Counted from the stretch's first letter, positions 16,506 to 26,222 are shown. The stretch is DNA of 64,000 nt from Capnocytophaga leadbetteri (GCF_003054025.1 NZ_QBKG01000004.1:120391-184390), one strand, 5' to 3'. Made by a program: numbers and translations. The notes: generated by a model not told the origin, from the letters alone.

Positions 16506-17693
16506 TTAGCCTTTCACCCGCTCGATGAAGTCGCTTAGCACGTTCATATAGTTGATAAACGCTTCATACGGCGATTCGTAAGGCAAAATGTACTTGTGAT
16601 AATCAGCACCTGAGAATAGCTTAGTGCGCATAAAATAGAAATGCTCACTGGCTTGCAGCCTACTATAGTCTTCGTTTAGCTCTGCATTCTTTTTCTTCTT
16701 CACCAAAGGTTGTATTTTGAATAGCTCGGTAAAGGCTTCTTTTTGTAGTTCGTTTCCTAACCACGAAGTGATATCGCGCTCTTCGTCTGTCCACGAAATA
16801 GGGTAAGGCACAGGTAGTATATCTTTAGCCGTATGCTTTTTAGTAACTTCCTTAGGCAATAAGAACTGATAATTAGGGTTTTCGGCTATCTGCTGTATGA
16901 AATATCTCACAAAATCGAAAATACCACTTTCAGCGCGGTTGTAGTGCCCTATTACTTCGTAGTTCATAAACAGGTTGAGCACTTCAGTATCTTGTAGGCT
17001 GTGCGATACCCAATCAACGTATTTTTCTGAAGTAAGTGGGTATTCACTCCAGTTTTTGTCAAAAAAGCGTATTGCTATATCATCACTCAGCTTACTGTTC
17101 TTTAGCAAGAGGTTGAGGTTTTCGTCTAAAGCATTTTTATAGACGAAGTTAGGACTCTTCCACCCTAATACGTGCTTAGCTCCATCGGTAAGCATCGTCT
17201 TGAAGCCCAAGTCGGCTACTCTTTTGCCTATTTTATCAGAATAGATCAGAGATGTATTGCGGAAGGTTACCGGCTTTTTGCCAAAAAGCTCTTTGATAGC
17301 GGCACTATGGCGTTTTACCTGCAATTCAAACTCATCAGTGTCTTCAGATAGCGATGCCAATGAGTGCGAATAGGTTTCAGCTAAGAACTCCACTTGTCCT
17401 GTTTGGGCGAGTTCCTGAAAAGAGCGTATTACCTCTGGGGTGTGCATTTCGAGCTGGTCAATAGCTGAGCCCGAAATAGAGAAAGCAACTTTGAATTTGC
17501 CTTCGTATTTCTTGATAAGGTCTAACAATAAAGCGTTAGCAGGCAAGTAGCAGTTTTCGGCTAAATCTTCTAATTCTGAGCGGTTAGCGTAGTTGTCAAA
17601 ATAGTTGTGTTTCTTTCCTATGTCGAAGAATTGATATTTTCTAAGACGTTCGGGGTGATGGATTTGAAAATAAATACAAATTGACTTTTTCAT
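16506..17693 (-). CDS. GH57 family alpha-glucan hydrolase or transferase
   Basis: The 395-residue protein belongs to glycoside hydrolase family 57: it starts with ICIYFQIHHPERLR (the conserved His pair region), and the probable nucleophile is Glu106 in VEFLAETYSHS. Members act on alpha-1,4 glucans as amylases or 4-alpha-glucanotransferases. There is no signal peptide, so it is cytoplasmic. It follows the glycogen synthase by 10 bp and the debranching enzyme two genes before, the same order as the glycogen operon of Bacteroides, which supports a role in storage-glucan turnover. Confidence 0.88.
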   Translation of the reverse strand: MKKSICIYFQIHHPERLRKYQFFDIGKKHNYFDNYANRSELEDLAENCYLPANALLLDLIKKYEGKFKVAFSISGSAIDQLEMHTPEVIRSFQELAQTGQVEFLAETYSHSLASLSEDTDEFELQVKRHSAAIKELFGKKPVTFRNTSLIYSDKIGKRVADLGFKTMLTDGAKHVLGWKSPNFVYKNALDENLNLLLKNSKLSDDIAIRFFDKNWSEYPLTSEKYVDWVSHSLQDTEVLNLFMNYEVIGHYNRAESGIFDFVRYFIQQIAENPNYQFLLPKEVTKKHTAKDILPVPYPISWTDEERDITSWLGNELQKEAFTELFKIQPLVKKKKNAELNEDYSRLQASEHFYFMRTKLFSGADYHKYILPYESPYEAFINYMNVLSDFIERVKG

Positions 17694-17703
17694 AATGGTG
17701 GTT

Positions 17704-18993
17704 TTACATTAAAGATTCGTAGATTTTTTTGAGTTTCAGCGAGGCGGTTTCCCATTTCAATTGGTTTACCTCTTCATAACCTTCGCGTTGCATAAAGTTA
17801 GATAGGGTGGGGTAAGCCAGTACGCCGTATATCGCATCGGCGAGGGCGTTGATATCCCAATAATCTACTTTTATAGCGTGGTGGAGCACTTCGGCTACTC
17901 CCGATTGTTTAGAGATGATGGTGGGCACCCCAGAGCGCATTGCCTCTAAAGGTGAAATACCAAAGGGTTCAGATACAGAGGGCATCACATACACATCGCT
18001 ATAGCGGAACATACGTTGTACATCGTTGCCGCGCAAGAAACCTGTGAAGTGGAAGCGAGTGCCTAAGCCCAATTGGGCTACACGGCGTACTAAAGGGTTC
18101 ATCTTCTCGCCACTACCAGCCATCACAAAGCGGACATTAGGCAGGCGTTTCATCACTTTGGCAGCGGCTTCTACAAAGTACTCAGGACCTTTTTGTAGAG
18201 TGATGCGCCCTAAGAAAGTTACGATTTTATCTTTGATGCCGCGTTCCTCACGGTCTTCGGTATCGGTTTTAAAGTCTACGGCATTATGCACTGTGATAAC
18301 TTTTTCAGCAGGGATACCATATTTTTCTATAACGATATTGCGCGTCCAGTTACTTACCGTTACTACCCTGTCGGCAGCCTCCATACCTCGTTTTTCGATG
18401 TCGTACACTAAGGTATTGCGGTTAAACTCACCTCCGCGGTCGTATTCGGTAGCGTGTACGTGTACTATTAGCGGTTTTCCTGATATTTTTTTAGCGATGA
18501 TACCTGCACTATAGGTTAGCCAGTCGTGGGCGTGAATTACATCAAAATCGTGGTTTTTGGCTATTGTACCAGCTACTAAGGCATAACGATATACCTCTTC
18601 CATTAGGTTAGCCCCATATTTGCCCGAAAACTGAAATTTATTATGGTAGCTGATGCGTTCACGGTTTTCGCCTTCTTTGAGGTATCGGTCGCGCTCGCGA
18701 GCAAAGGTTTCGGGGTCGAGATAAGGCACAAGGTTAGAGCCTATCTCCATAAAATTGATATGTTTCCAGAACTCTTCTATCTTCTCGGTGTTCTGAAGCA
18801 TTTCTACATCGCTGGCATTGATAATCTTTGCCACACTACTATCCTCATCACCTGAGGCTTTGGGCATTACAAATAGTACTTGTACGCCATTTTTGGCTAA
18901 CCCCTGAGCTATACCGAGGCAAGCCGTTCCTAACCCTCCACTGATGTGTGGGGGGAATTCCCAACCAAACATTAATACTCTTGCATTCTTCAT
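17704..18993 (-). CDS. Glycogen synthase-like glycosyltransferase
   Basis: The 429-residue GT-B enzyme begins with LMFGWEFPPHISGGLGTA, where the Gly-Gly-Leu-Gly loop binds the nucleotide sugar. It has an IHAHDW motif, a VTFLGRI-QKGPEYF segment at the start of the second Rossmann domain, and the donor-binding motif EPFGISPLEAM. It resembles the Bacteroidota glycogen synthase family (GT4-like, eukaryotic-type relatives) more than GlgA. Neighbours on both sides handle alpha-glucans. No glgC lies in the window, so the donor (UDP- or ADP-glucose) is not decided by context. It is 54 bp after the debranching gene. Confidence 0.9.
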   Translation of the reverse strand: MKNARVLMFGWEFPPHISGGLGTACLGIAQGLAKNGVQVLFVMPKASGDEDSSVAKIINASDVEMLQNTEKIEEFWKHINFMEIGSNLVPYLDPETFARERDRYLKEGENRERISYHNKFQFSGKYGANLMEEVYRYALVAGTIAKNHDFDVIHAHDWLTYSAGIIAKKISGKPLIVHVHATEYDRGGEFNRNTLVYDIEKRGMEAADRVVTVSNWTRNIVIEKYGIPAEKVITVHNAVDFKTDTEDREERGIKDKIVTFLGRITLQKGPEYFVEAAAKVMKRLPNVRFVMAGSGEKMNPLVRRVAQLGLGTRFHFTGFLRGNDVQRMFRYSDVYVMPSVSEPFGISPLEAMRSGVPTIISKQSGVAEVLHHAIKVDYWDINALADAIYGVLAYPTLSNFMQREGYEEVNQLKWETASLKLKKIYESLM

Positions 18994-19047
18994 ACGCTTT
19001 TATTGATTTTTCTAAACCCCTCGATTTTGAAGGGTTTAAATTCTGAG

Positions 19048-20991
19048 TTATTTATTACCTTTTAGCAGCCATTGTGCCCTTAAAATCTCTGATACATTCT
19101 TGGCTTTAGAGATACATCCTCTTGATTGGAATGGTGGATTGCCGTCATAGATAGCCGAAATGCAGCCTACTCCGTGGTCGTTGAGTTCTTCTTCGAAGTC
19201 AGCGAGGATACTTTCAGCATCAGGTATGTAGGCATCGCCGTAGAGCTTTAAGTTAGCTTCTATGTAGAAACCTATCAACCAAGGGTGTGCCGACCCGTTG
19301 AAAGTTGCCTTATCGCGTACGTATACGGGGCCTACACCTTCGCCTTCATAACGAGGGCTCTCAGGTGATAGCGTGCGCAAACCACGTGGGGTAAGGAGCT
19401 CTTGGGTGATAATCTTTAACACCTTGCGTTGTCTTTTTTCAGTAAGAGGTGAGTAGTTAAGCGCACAAGCCAATAGCTGGTTAGGACGTACTTCAGTGTT
19501 TTGATGAGTGTGGTTAGCATAGTCAGCTAAGTAAGATTCGGCTTCATACCAGAAAGTCTGATTGAAGCTCTCGGCTATAGTAGCAGGCAGAGTAGCCCAT
19601 TCGCTCAAAAATGCTTTATCTTTAGCCTCATCAGCCATTGCAATAGCATAGCATACAGCATTATACCATAGCGCGTTTACTTCTACCACATATCCATTTC
19701 TAGGTACGATAGCTCCGTAATTGCCCTCAGCGTCAAACCACGTAAGGGGGCGACTTAGGTTATCACTCCATATCAGTCCGTTGTCGTCCATACACATTGT
19801 TTTGTGCTTACGGCTGCGGTAGGTTTGTAGGATAGCTTTCAGCAGCTCGCCATATTCTTTCCACAGTTGTTTTTTGCTCTTGTTGGTTTCTTTTTCGTAT
19901 TGCTGAAGCGTCCAGAAGAACCACAATGAGGTATCGGCATCAAACACAGGATTGGTGACGTGGGTACTAATGTCGCGGGCAAAAAGTCCCTCATAAAAAT
20001 ACTTGCAAGCAGAGGTAAGCACCTCATCGAATATCTTGGCTGTATTGCCGGAAAGAGCAATACCCGGTAGAGAGATAAAGGTATCGCGGGTGTTGCTGTC
20101 AAACCAGTGATATCCTGCTTTGATGCGTGTTTCGCCTGCCTTGTGTATCAAGAATTGGGCAGCACTGTACTGTAGGCACTCTTGAGCAGAGTTGCGCTCA
20201 GTGCGTTCTTTTAGGTATTTGTTGAAATTCTTTTCGAGGGTTTTGCTTTCAGCCTCTTCAATGCTAGCAGAAAAGACGATGCTTTCGCCCTTCTTTAGGC
20301 TCACTTCAAAATAACCAATGCTTAGCAAATCTTCCTGATAGTCATAGCCGCGTTCTTTTTCTTTAGTGTAATAGATATTGTTATTCCAATACGCATTGTT
20401 TATAAAGTCAACTTTTTTGCTAAACTGCATATATAGGTATGGAAACTCAGGGTACAGGCGAGCACGTATGCCATTATCAGCAGCTTCGGGTTGAGTGCTA
20501 GCTACAGGGTTTTGTTTGCTAAGCGAATGTATATCGCGGAAAGCCAATAGAGGGTTTAAGCGCAATTTAGTAGCTGAGTGCGCTTCGAGTAGTGTATAGC
20601 GCACCAATACTTGTGGAGCGTTGTGCATCATTAGTATTTCTTTCTTTAGCAATACCCCGCCTACTTGGTAGGTAACGGTAAAAGCTTTTTCGTAAGAAAT
20701 ATCTACGATATACTTATGTCCGCGTGGCTCATAAGTGCCCTCGTACTTATGTACCCCAAAGTTGAAATCGCGTCCGTGCTGTATGATAGTTTCATCGAGT
20801 GATGAAAGCATTACATAGTTTTTGCCTCTAAATTTTTCGATAGGCACTACTAATAACCCGTGGTATTTACGGGTATTGCAAAATACAAGGGTAGAGGAGC
20901 AGTAGCCTCCTCCGCGGTTGGTACCTAAGAACTCTCTGTTAAGAGAGTACTCTAGATTGATAAGTTGGTCTTTTTTGAATGATAAATACAT
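19048..20991 (-). CDS. Glycogen debranching enzyme (GDE, GH133-like)
   Basis: The 647-residue protein shows the two-part layout of bacterial GDE proteins. The N-terminal beta domain opens with LEYSLNREFLGTNRGGGYCSS and TRKYHGLLV. The C-terminal (alpha/alpha)6 domain contains WFDSNTRDTFISLPG, DASLWFFW-like DADTSLWFFW and the late motif NGSAHPWLIG. These match amylo-alpha-1,6-glucosidase, which removes branch stubs from glycogen. There is no signal peptide. It is the central gene of the minus-strand glycogen operon; two unrelated small genes separate it from glgB. Confidence 0.92.
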   Translation of the reverse strand: MYLSFKKDQLINLEYSLNREFLGTNRGGGYCSSTLVFCNTRKYHGLLVVPIEKFRGKNYVMLSSLDETIIQHGRDFNFGVHKYEGTYEPRGHKYIVDISYEKAFTVTYQVGGVLLKKEILMMHNAPQVLVRYTLLEAHSATKLRLNPLLAFRDIHSLSKQNPVASTQPEAADNGIRARLYPEFPYLYMQFSKKVDFINNAYWNNNIYYTKEKERGYDYQEDLLSIGYFEVSLKKGESIVFSASIEEAESKTLEKNFNKYLKERTERNSAQECLQYSAAQFLIHKAGETRIKAGYHWFDSNTRDTFISLPGIALSGNTAKIFDEVLTSACKYFYEGLFARDISTHVTNPVFDADTSLWFFWTLQQYEKETNKSKKQLWKEYGELLKAILQTYRSRKHKTMCMDDNGLIWSDNLSRPLTWFDAEGNYGAIVPRNGYVVEVNALWYNAVCYAIAMADEAKDKAFLSEWATLPATIAESFNQTFWYEAESYLADYANHTHQNTEVRPNQLLACALNYSPLTEKRQRKVLKIITQELLTPRGLRTLSPESPRYEGEGVGPVYVRDKATFNGSAHPWLIGFYIEANLKLYGDAYIPDAESILADFEEELNDHGVGCISAIYDGNPPFQSRGCISKAKNVSEILRAQWLLKGNK

Positions 20992-21081
20992 AACAATTGA
21001 TAATTAATAATAATTAGGTTGTAGTATAATACGCGTTATTATGTTTTAGAGATAGTTAAAGTTTTAAACTTTTGACTAAGT

Positions 21082-21654
21082 TTATAACTTATTATTTCTT
21101 TCATACTCCCATCGACCTAATTCTTTTCGTTTCTCAAGCTGGTGTAAGGCTAATTTTTTTATTTCTACATCGTTAGTCTGAGAAACTAATTGCTCTAAAG
21201 CTAAAAAACTCTCAGGTTGTGGCTGGGCACCTATAGCATAAATGATTTTTCTTACATAAGGGTATTTAAAATCTTCAGGCTCTAAATATTTGGGAACGTT
21301 GTCTATTGCTTTTAGTAAGATAGGAATGTTTTCTATATTATTGTTAAAAGTCGACTGAAAAGCACTTGCCATATCCTCGTGTTCAGAGTGAAAATCACAT
21401 AACAAAAACTCTTGAAATAAAGCTTCATCTTCTTCTTTACTCATACTATTAGGTAATTTCCAAAGAATGGTATCAAAATACTGATTATAATCATTTTCGT
21501 CTAGATAATCCTTAACACTAACACTCAACAATAAATATCTTAACTGCTCATAATTAGCTTTAAAAGCAGTTTTTTCTATAAACTTTTCTCTATTGATTTT
21601 CCAATCACATAAATCTTTGATGAGTTGTTGGTTTTTTGAACTTATGATTTCCAT
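21082..21654 (-). CDS. Unknown helical protein (HEAT-like) within the glycogen operon
   Basis: The 190-residue protein is acidic, soluble and mostly helical. The C-terminal half reads like two or three HEAT-type helix pairs (for example YVRKIIYAIGAQPQPESFLALEQLVSQ). No enzyme motif is visible and I do not recognise a family. HEAT-like proteins of this size often serve as immunity proteins in Bacteroidota, but no toxin is adjacent, so this is only a possibility. It and the next gene are A+T-richer than the glycogen genes that flank them and look inserted between glgB and the debranching enzyme. Confidence 0.6.
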   Translation of the reverse strand: MEIISSKNQQLIKDLCDWKINREKFIEKTAFKANYEQLRYLLLSVSVKDYLDENDYNQYFDTILWKLPNSMSKEEDEALFQEFLLCDFHSEHEDMASAFQSTFNNNIENIPILLKAIDNVPKYLEPEDFKYPYVRKIIYAIGAQPQPESFLALEQLVSQTNDVEIKKLALHQLEKRKELGRWEYERNNKL

Positions 21655-21726
21655 TTTCTTGTTTTTTGCTTACTTAGATCTGTGAAAAAAATATATAAAA
21701 TATTAGAGCTCTTGTCTAAAAAACTG

Positions 21727-22212
21727 TTACTCACTTGTTAATTGATTAGATGGTAAATCAATGATTTCAAATCTTTCATCTGTTATCATTTTGATAATGC
21801 CTTTTTGTTCAAGAGTAGGTAGAAAAATTTTCATTACTTCTTTTCGAACTTCATTTTGAGAAAAATCACAAATAGACCATTCACTTCCAAAATTTCTATA
21901 GTATACCTCTATTTTTTGTATGAAATCATCAATAATTTCTTCTTTTTTTACAAGAACACTCTCTGATCGCAAATCTTCTTTTAAAGGTAGTTTTTCAGGG
22001 TGAAAAATAAAAATAATATCATCATCATTTACTAAAGAGATATACCCTTTTTCCTGCCATTTTAATAAGGTTGGTAATACTTTGTTGTAATTATCTCTAA
22101 AGTGCCTATTTACCCCATCGATTAATGTCCAATTAATTATAGGGCTTATCAAGTAAATATTATCACGATAAATAGTATCTAACAATATGCCGATGAGTCT
22201 TTTAAGTTTCAT
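21727..22212 (-). CDS. Unknown protein between glgB and the debranching gene
   Basis: A 161-residue soluble protein with alternating helices and short strands and no signal peptide; I do not recognise its family. The visible segments are MKLKRLIGILLDTIY at the start, a KWQEKGYISLV stretch that looks like a winged-helix beta hairpin, and a LEQKGIIKM stretch near the end that looks like a second one, so a winged-helix DNA-binding or scaffold role is possible but unproven. ATG 22212 is chosen; a TTG at 22266 would overlap glgB. It lies 72 bp upstream of the HEAT-like gene on the same strand and shares its A+T-rich composition. Confidence 0.6.
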   Translation of the reverse strand: MKLKRLIGILLDTIYRDNIYLISPIINWTLIDGVNRHFRDNYNKVLPTLLKWQEKGYISLVNDDDIIFIFHPEKLPLKEDLRSESVLVKKEEIIDDFIQKIEVYYRNFGSEWSICDFSQNEVRKEVMKIFLPTLEQKGIIKMITDERFEIIDLPSNQLTSE

Positions 22213-22255
22213 AATGTTTTTTTCAAAATGTGAGGTACTATTTATATAACCTTTG

Positions 22256-24220
22256 TCAATTGTCAAATTTTAAAACCATTGCAATTCTCGCGGGTATATA
22301 CAGCGATAAAAGGTTCTTCTTCTCTAAGTACTGGGTAAAGTGTTCGATGCTCTCATCTATGCGGTTAGCTCCTGCAAAAGCGGGGTTGTCAGTACTTAGT
22401 ACGGTTAGGTACTTGCCGGCACGCACCTCAAACGGATAGTCGCTATATGAGGTGGTAGGGTTAAAACTGAATACGAATAGATAGTTGCCACGCTCGAATA
22501 CGAGTATTTGCCGCTCGATGTCGCGTACTAATACACGAGGCTCGTAGGTCAATAATCGGCTGCGTGCTATTAGGTGTATCATTGCGCGGTCGAAAGCGTT
22601 CAGATATTTGAATTTTAAGTTAGGGTCATCAACCAAACTCCAGAGGCGGCGTGCGTGGGCGTAACTCCAGCCGTTGCCCTCGCGAGGGAAGTCAATCCAC
22701 TCGGGGTGCCCCCATTCATTACCCATAAAGTTTAAATAGCCTCCGCCGGCAGTGCCTAACGTTACGAGGCGTATCATTTTATGTAGAGCCATTGCGCGGT
22801 CGATGATGAGATTGTGGTCGAACACGCTCATACCGGTGTAGACCTCTTTATCGGTCATACGGAAAAATATGGTCTTATCGCCTACGAGAGCTTGATCGTG
22901 ACTTTCGGCGTAGCTTATGGTGCGTTCCTCGGCGCGTTTGTTGGTCAGTTCATAATAAATATCGCCTACGTGCCACTGTTCATCGGGTACTTCTTTTAGC
23001 AACTTAATCCAATAGTCGGGTATGCCCATACTCATCTTGAAATCGAAACCCATACCCCCTTCAGTTATAGGCGAAGCTAAGCCCGGCATACCACTCATCT
23101 CTTCGGCTATAGTAATAGCTTGAGGATAGAGCTGATGTGTGACTAAGTTGGCAAGCGTTAGGTAGGTTATTGCCTCTACATCTTCATTGCCGTCATAATA
23201 AAAACTATAGTTAGTAAACGCTTTGCCAAGTCCGTGGTCGTAATAGAGCATACTGGTTACTCCATCGAAGCGGAAGCCGTCAAACTGGTATTCTTCGAGC
23301 CAATACTTGCAGTTAGAGAGCAAGAAGTTGAGTACTTGGGGCTTGCCATAGTCGAAGCAGCGAGAGTCCCACACAGGGTGCTTGCCGCGCTCACCACTAT
23401 GGAAGTACAAATAATCAGTACCGTCAAAATAACTGAGCCCTTCTGCCTCATTGCTTATCGAATGCGAATGCACAAGGTCTAAAATTACGCGTATGCCTAG
23501 GCCGTGTGCTGTGTCGATGAGCTCTTTGAGCTCTTCGGGGGTGCCGAAGCGTGAACTCACCGCAAAGAAATTAGCTACCTGATAGCCAAACGACCCATAG
23601 TAAGGGTGCTCTTGTATAGCCATTAGCTGTATGGTATTATAGCCCAAATCAGCGATGCGAGGCAGTACGTATAGACGAAACTCTACAAAGGTGCTCACGC
23701 GCTGATGCTCGGTACTCATACCTATATGCGCCTCATAGATAAGGGGCGGTTCGGCAGTATTGGGGCGAGAGTGCTTCCATTGGTAGGGCACAAGGGGTTG
23801 CCATACTTGCGCAGTAAATACTTTAGTATAATCGTCTTGTACTGCGCGTAGGGTATGTGAAGGCAACCGCTCACCGCTACCGCCGTCCCACTCTACTAAC
23901 AGTTTGTAGAGCATTTGGTGGTGCAAAAGATGTGTGGGGAGCCGTAGTTCCCAATTTTCCTTGTTGAGTTTTTTAAATGAGAAGTGATTGTTTTTTTGCC
24001 AGTCATTACCTTCAAAAAGGAGGTATATAGCCGTTGCGTTAGGAGCCCACTCGCGCAACACCCATTCGTTAGCTTCAAAATGTAAGCCGTAGTACAGGTG
24101 AGAGTTGCAGTTATCTGCCAATCGGGCGGCATCGCCTTGCATAGTGCGTGCGGTGGCAGTAAAGTGTTTTTTTCTATCCTCTATAATGCTGAGGTAGGGT
24201 AATAAAAGTGGGTCGATCAT
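22256..24220 (-). CDS. glgB: 1,4-alpha-glucan branching enzyme
   Basis: The 654-residue protein has an N-terminal CBM48-like domain (YGLHFEANEWVLREWAPNA) and a GH13 barrel: DLVHSH region, the nucleophile Asp319 in FDGFRFDGVTSM, the acid/base Glu373 in TIAEEMSGMPG, and the ESHDQ motif with the third catalytic Asp. These identify a branching enzyme, which forms alpha-1,6 branches in glycogen; the sequence resembles eukaryotic-type GBE in YYDHG and the absence of a long N-terminal extension. ATG 24220 is preferred because the preceding 35 open codons lack similarity. It is the first gene of the glycogen operon. Confidence 0.95.
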   Translation of the reverse strand: MIDPLLLPYLSIIEDRKKHFTATARTMQGDAARLADNCNSHLYYGLHFEANEWVLREWAPNATAIYLLFEGNDWQKNNHFSFKKLNKENWELRLPTHLLHHQMLYKLLVEWDGGSGERLPSHTLRAVQDDYTKVFTAQVWQPLVPYQWKHSRPNTAEPPLIYEAHIGMSTEHQRVSTFVEFRLYVLPRIADLGYNTIQLMAIQEHPYYGSFGYQVANFFAVSSRFGTPEELKELIDTAHGLGIRVILDLVHSHSISNEAEGLSYFDGTDYLYFHSGERGKHPVWDSRCFDYGKPQVLNFLLSNCKYWLEEYQFDGFRFDGVTSMLYYDHGLGKAFTNYSFYYDGNEDVEAITYLTLANLVTHQLYPQAITIAEEMSGMPGLASPITEGGMGFDFKMSMGIPDYWIKLLKEVPDEQWHVGDIYYELTNKRAEERTISYAESHDQALVGDKTIFFRMTDKEVYTGMSVFDHNLIIDRAMALHKMIRLVTLGTAGGGYLNFMGNEWGHPEWIDFPREGNGWSYAHARRLWSLVDDPNLKFKYLNAFDRAMIHLIARSRLLTYEPRVLVRDIERQILVFERGNYLFVFSFNPTTSYSDYPFEVRAGKYLTVLSTDNPAFAGANRIDESIEHFTQYLEKKNLLSLYIPARIAMVLKFDN

Positions 24221-24388
24221 AGTGGTGGTATTTTTTTGGCTTATGGAAAAGTCATTGAGTAAGGCTTTTGAGTAAGTCAAACTTAATTTCGCCGTAAAAT
24301 TAAAATAATTTTTTGATATTCGCAAAAGTTTTTTACGAAAAAATAATATATTATTAAGGATTGCTTACTTATTTGTCAGTATATTAAC

Positions 24389-24434
24389 AAATTAGCCCAT
24401 TAACAGACAATCACGTCTGTTAATGGGCTAATTT
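24389..24434 (-). terminator. Perfect 20-bp stem terminator after the DUF3078 gene
   Basis: Positions 24389-24408 and 24415-24434 are perfectly complementary around a 6-nt loop. The arms start with AAATTAGC, the same word as the dispersed intergenic repeats. It lies between the DUF3078 stop and glgB. Confidence 0.8.
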
Positions 24435-24459
24435 ATTAATTATTAAATTTACTAAATGT

Positions 24460-25368
24460 TTAGAATTTGTAAGTTACTCCTAAACCTAATACTTCGCGTA
24501 TTTGGAAGGCTTTAGCGGCATTATCATCATAGATAGCTTGGAAAGTGAAGTTTGCTGTTAGATACTTGTTGATAGTCATCACTAAGTTGGCAGTGTAGTC
24601 AATATCTATGTTTTGAGGTTTATCAAGGTAGTTGCTATACAATGATAGTATGTTTTCAAATGAAACATTGTCCATTACATTGAATTTAGCATAGCCACTA
24701 AGTGAGAAACCGAGCTCATAGCGTATTGTTTTACCTTTCTCTACTCCGTAGAAACTACCAGCTTGTGTCCATCTGCTTCTGGCAGTAGTAATTTTAGAAG
24801 TTGCAGGAGCGATATTCACTTTTAGGTTGTCGCTTTTCTTCCACAAGATACCAGGACCAAATTGTACATACCCAGGTGAAAGCAATTGGTTTATAAGGTC
24901 GCGCTGAGTGCCAGAAGTGTACTTATAACCATCGGTCATTTGGGTTTTGAAGTTGAAGAAGAATGAGTAGAACCACTCTGGATTGGTCATCTGATAACCA
25001 AGGACAGAGTTTACTTCGAAACGGTCTGTTGTTTTGCGAGTGAATTCATCGCCTTCTAACTTAGTAAGACCGTAATCGATATATAGGTTGTTATCCCAAG
25101 CTAAACGGTCTTTCTTATAGTTGAATGCATAGCTAACAGCAAGGCTTGCTGCTACGTTGTTAGTACCCCCTCCTGTCCAATCGTTATTGAAGGCAGCTTG
25201 CGAAAACATTAATGAGGCATTGCCTCCTTTTGTCCAACGAGGGGTAGCAGGAGCTTCTTGCTCAGGGGCTACAGTAGGGTCTTGAGCAACTCCATCGGTG
25301 CTCTCTTCTTGGGCAAAACCCATTGATACAGCAGAAAGTAATAATGCTGAGAATAAAAGTTTTTTCAT
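24460..25368 (-). CDS. DUF3078 outer-membrane beta-barrel protein
   Basis: The 302-residue protein has a signal peptide (MKKLLFSALLLSAVSMGFAQ), a short acidic Pro-rich linker, and then alternating amphipathic beta strands rich in Tyr, Phe, Asn and Thr, ending in VTYKF with the C-terminal Phe typical of outer-membrane barrels. WTKGGNASLMFSQAAFNNDWTGGG near residue 45 is the DUF3078 signature I recall. The function is unknown. It lies 19 bp downstream of the sufT-like gene, so it may be read from the same promoter; a strong terminator follows. Confidence 0.85.
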   Translation of the reverse strand: MKKLLFSALLLSAVSMGFAQEESTDGVAQDPTVAPEQEAPATPRWTKGGNASLMFSQAAFNNDWTGGGTNNVAASLAVSYAFNYKKDRLAWDNNLYIDYGLTKLEGDEFTRKTTDRFEVNSVLGYQMTNPEWFYSFFFNFKTQMTDGYKYTSGTQRDLINQLLSPGYVQFGPGILWKKSDNLKVNIAPATSKITTARSRWTQAGSFYGVEKGKTIRYELGFSLSGYAKFNVMDNVSFENILSLYSNYLDKPQNIDIDYTANLVMTINKYLTANFTFQAIYDDNAAKAFQIREVLGLGVTYKF

Positions 25369-25387
25369 AAGTGATTTATTAATTAGT

Positions 25388-25732
25388 TTACAAAAATCCG
25401 AGTTCGAGTTTCGCTACCTCGCTCATCATATCCTGATGCCAAGGCGGGTCGAAAGTGAGTTCAACAATGGTTTCGTGAACATCATCAATGCTCTGTACCT
25501 TTTCTTTTACTTCCATAGGGAGGGCGTCGGCTACAGGGCAGTTAGGCGAGGTGAGGGTCATAAGTATCTTCACATCGCAGTCTTCATTTACGAATACATC
25601 ATATACTAAGCCTAATTCGTAGATATCTACAGGTATTTCGGGGTCGTATATTGTTTTAAGCACTTCTACGATTTTCTCGCCGAGTACTTCAGTGTCTATT
25701 ATTTTTTGAGTATTTGTGGTCTCTTCAGCCAT
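25388..25732 (-). CDS. MIP18/SufT-like iron-sulfur assembly protein (DUF59)
   Basis: The 114-residue protein matches the MIP18 (DUF59) family: VLKTIYDPEIPVDIYELGLVYD in the first half, then LMTLTSPNCPVADALP with the conserved Cys, and TFDPPWHQDMMS near the end. Members help to mature iron-sulfur proteins; the Bacteroidota form in SUF operons is often called SufT. It is 20 bp downstream of sufE, which supports this reading. The rest of the SUF system is not in the window. Confidence 0.9.
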   Translation of the reverse strand: MAEETTNTQKIIDTEVLGEKIVEVLKTIYDPEIPVDIYELGLVYDVFVNEDCDVKILMTLTSPNCPVADALPMEVKEKVQSIDDVHETIVELTFDPPWHQDMMSEVAKLELGFL

Positions 25733-25752
25733 TTGTTTATAGATTTATGTCC

Positions 25753-26169
25753 TTATTTTTTTGCTTGTAGCAGGGCGTATCGCTTCATCTGCTCGAGCAT
25801 ACTCACCAATCCGTTAGCACGGGTGGGCGATAAGTGTTCTTTGAGTCCTATTTGGTCGATAAAGTCAGTTTTGGCCGCTAAAATCTCTTCGGGGGTGTGG
25901 CCTGAATACATGCGCACCAATAAGGCTACAATACCTTTGGTGATAATGGCATCGCTATCAGCTGTAAAGAATATCTTACCCTCTTGGTAGTCAGCGTGTA
26001 GCCATACTTGACTTTGGCACCCTTTGATAAGGTAATCGTCAGTTTTGTACTGTTCTGCTATTAGGGGCAGCGACTTGCCCAACTCAATCATATATTCATA
26101 TCGCTGCATCCAATCTTCAAAGAGTGAAAACTCTTCTATTATCTCGTTTTGTATTGCTTCTATAGTCAT
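25753..26169 (-). CDS. sufE: Cysteine desulfuration protein SufE
   Basis: The 138-residue protein is a SufE: helical N-terminus (EEFSLFEDWMQRYEYMIELG), the active-site Cys in DYLIKGCQSQVWL near residue 56, and a C-terminal half with TPEEIL and RANGLVSML. SufE takes persulfide from SufS and passes it to the SufBCD scaffold in the cytoplasm. ATG 26169 follows the promoter closely and replaces an 11-codon upstream extension. Confidence 0.93.
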   Translation of the reverse strand: MTIEAIQNEIIEEFSLFEDWMQRYEYMIELGKSLPLIAEQYKTDDYLIKGCQSQVWLHADYQEGKIFFTADSDAIITKGIVALLVRMYSGHTPEEILAAKTDFIDQIGLKEHLSPTRANGLVSMLEQMKRYALLQAKK

Positions 26170-26191
26170 TAGAGTGTGTGTTTTTGGGCGG

Positions 26192-26222
26192 CAAAGATAC
26201 AAATAATTAGCTAATTAGCAAA
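26192..26222 (-). promoter_or_regulatory. Promoter of the sufE-sufT-DUF3078 group
   Basis: Minus-strand TATCTTTG (26192-26199) and TTTG (26219-26222) with 19 bp between. The -33 box is part of an AATTAGCAAATCGAT repeat. Confidence 0.65.
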
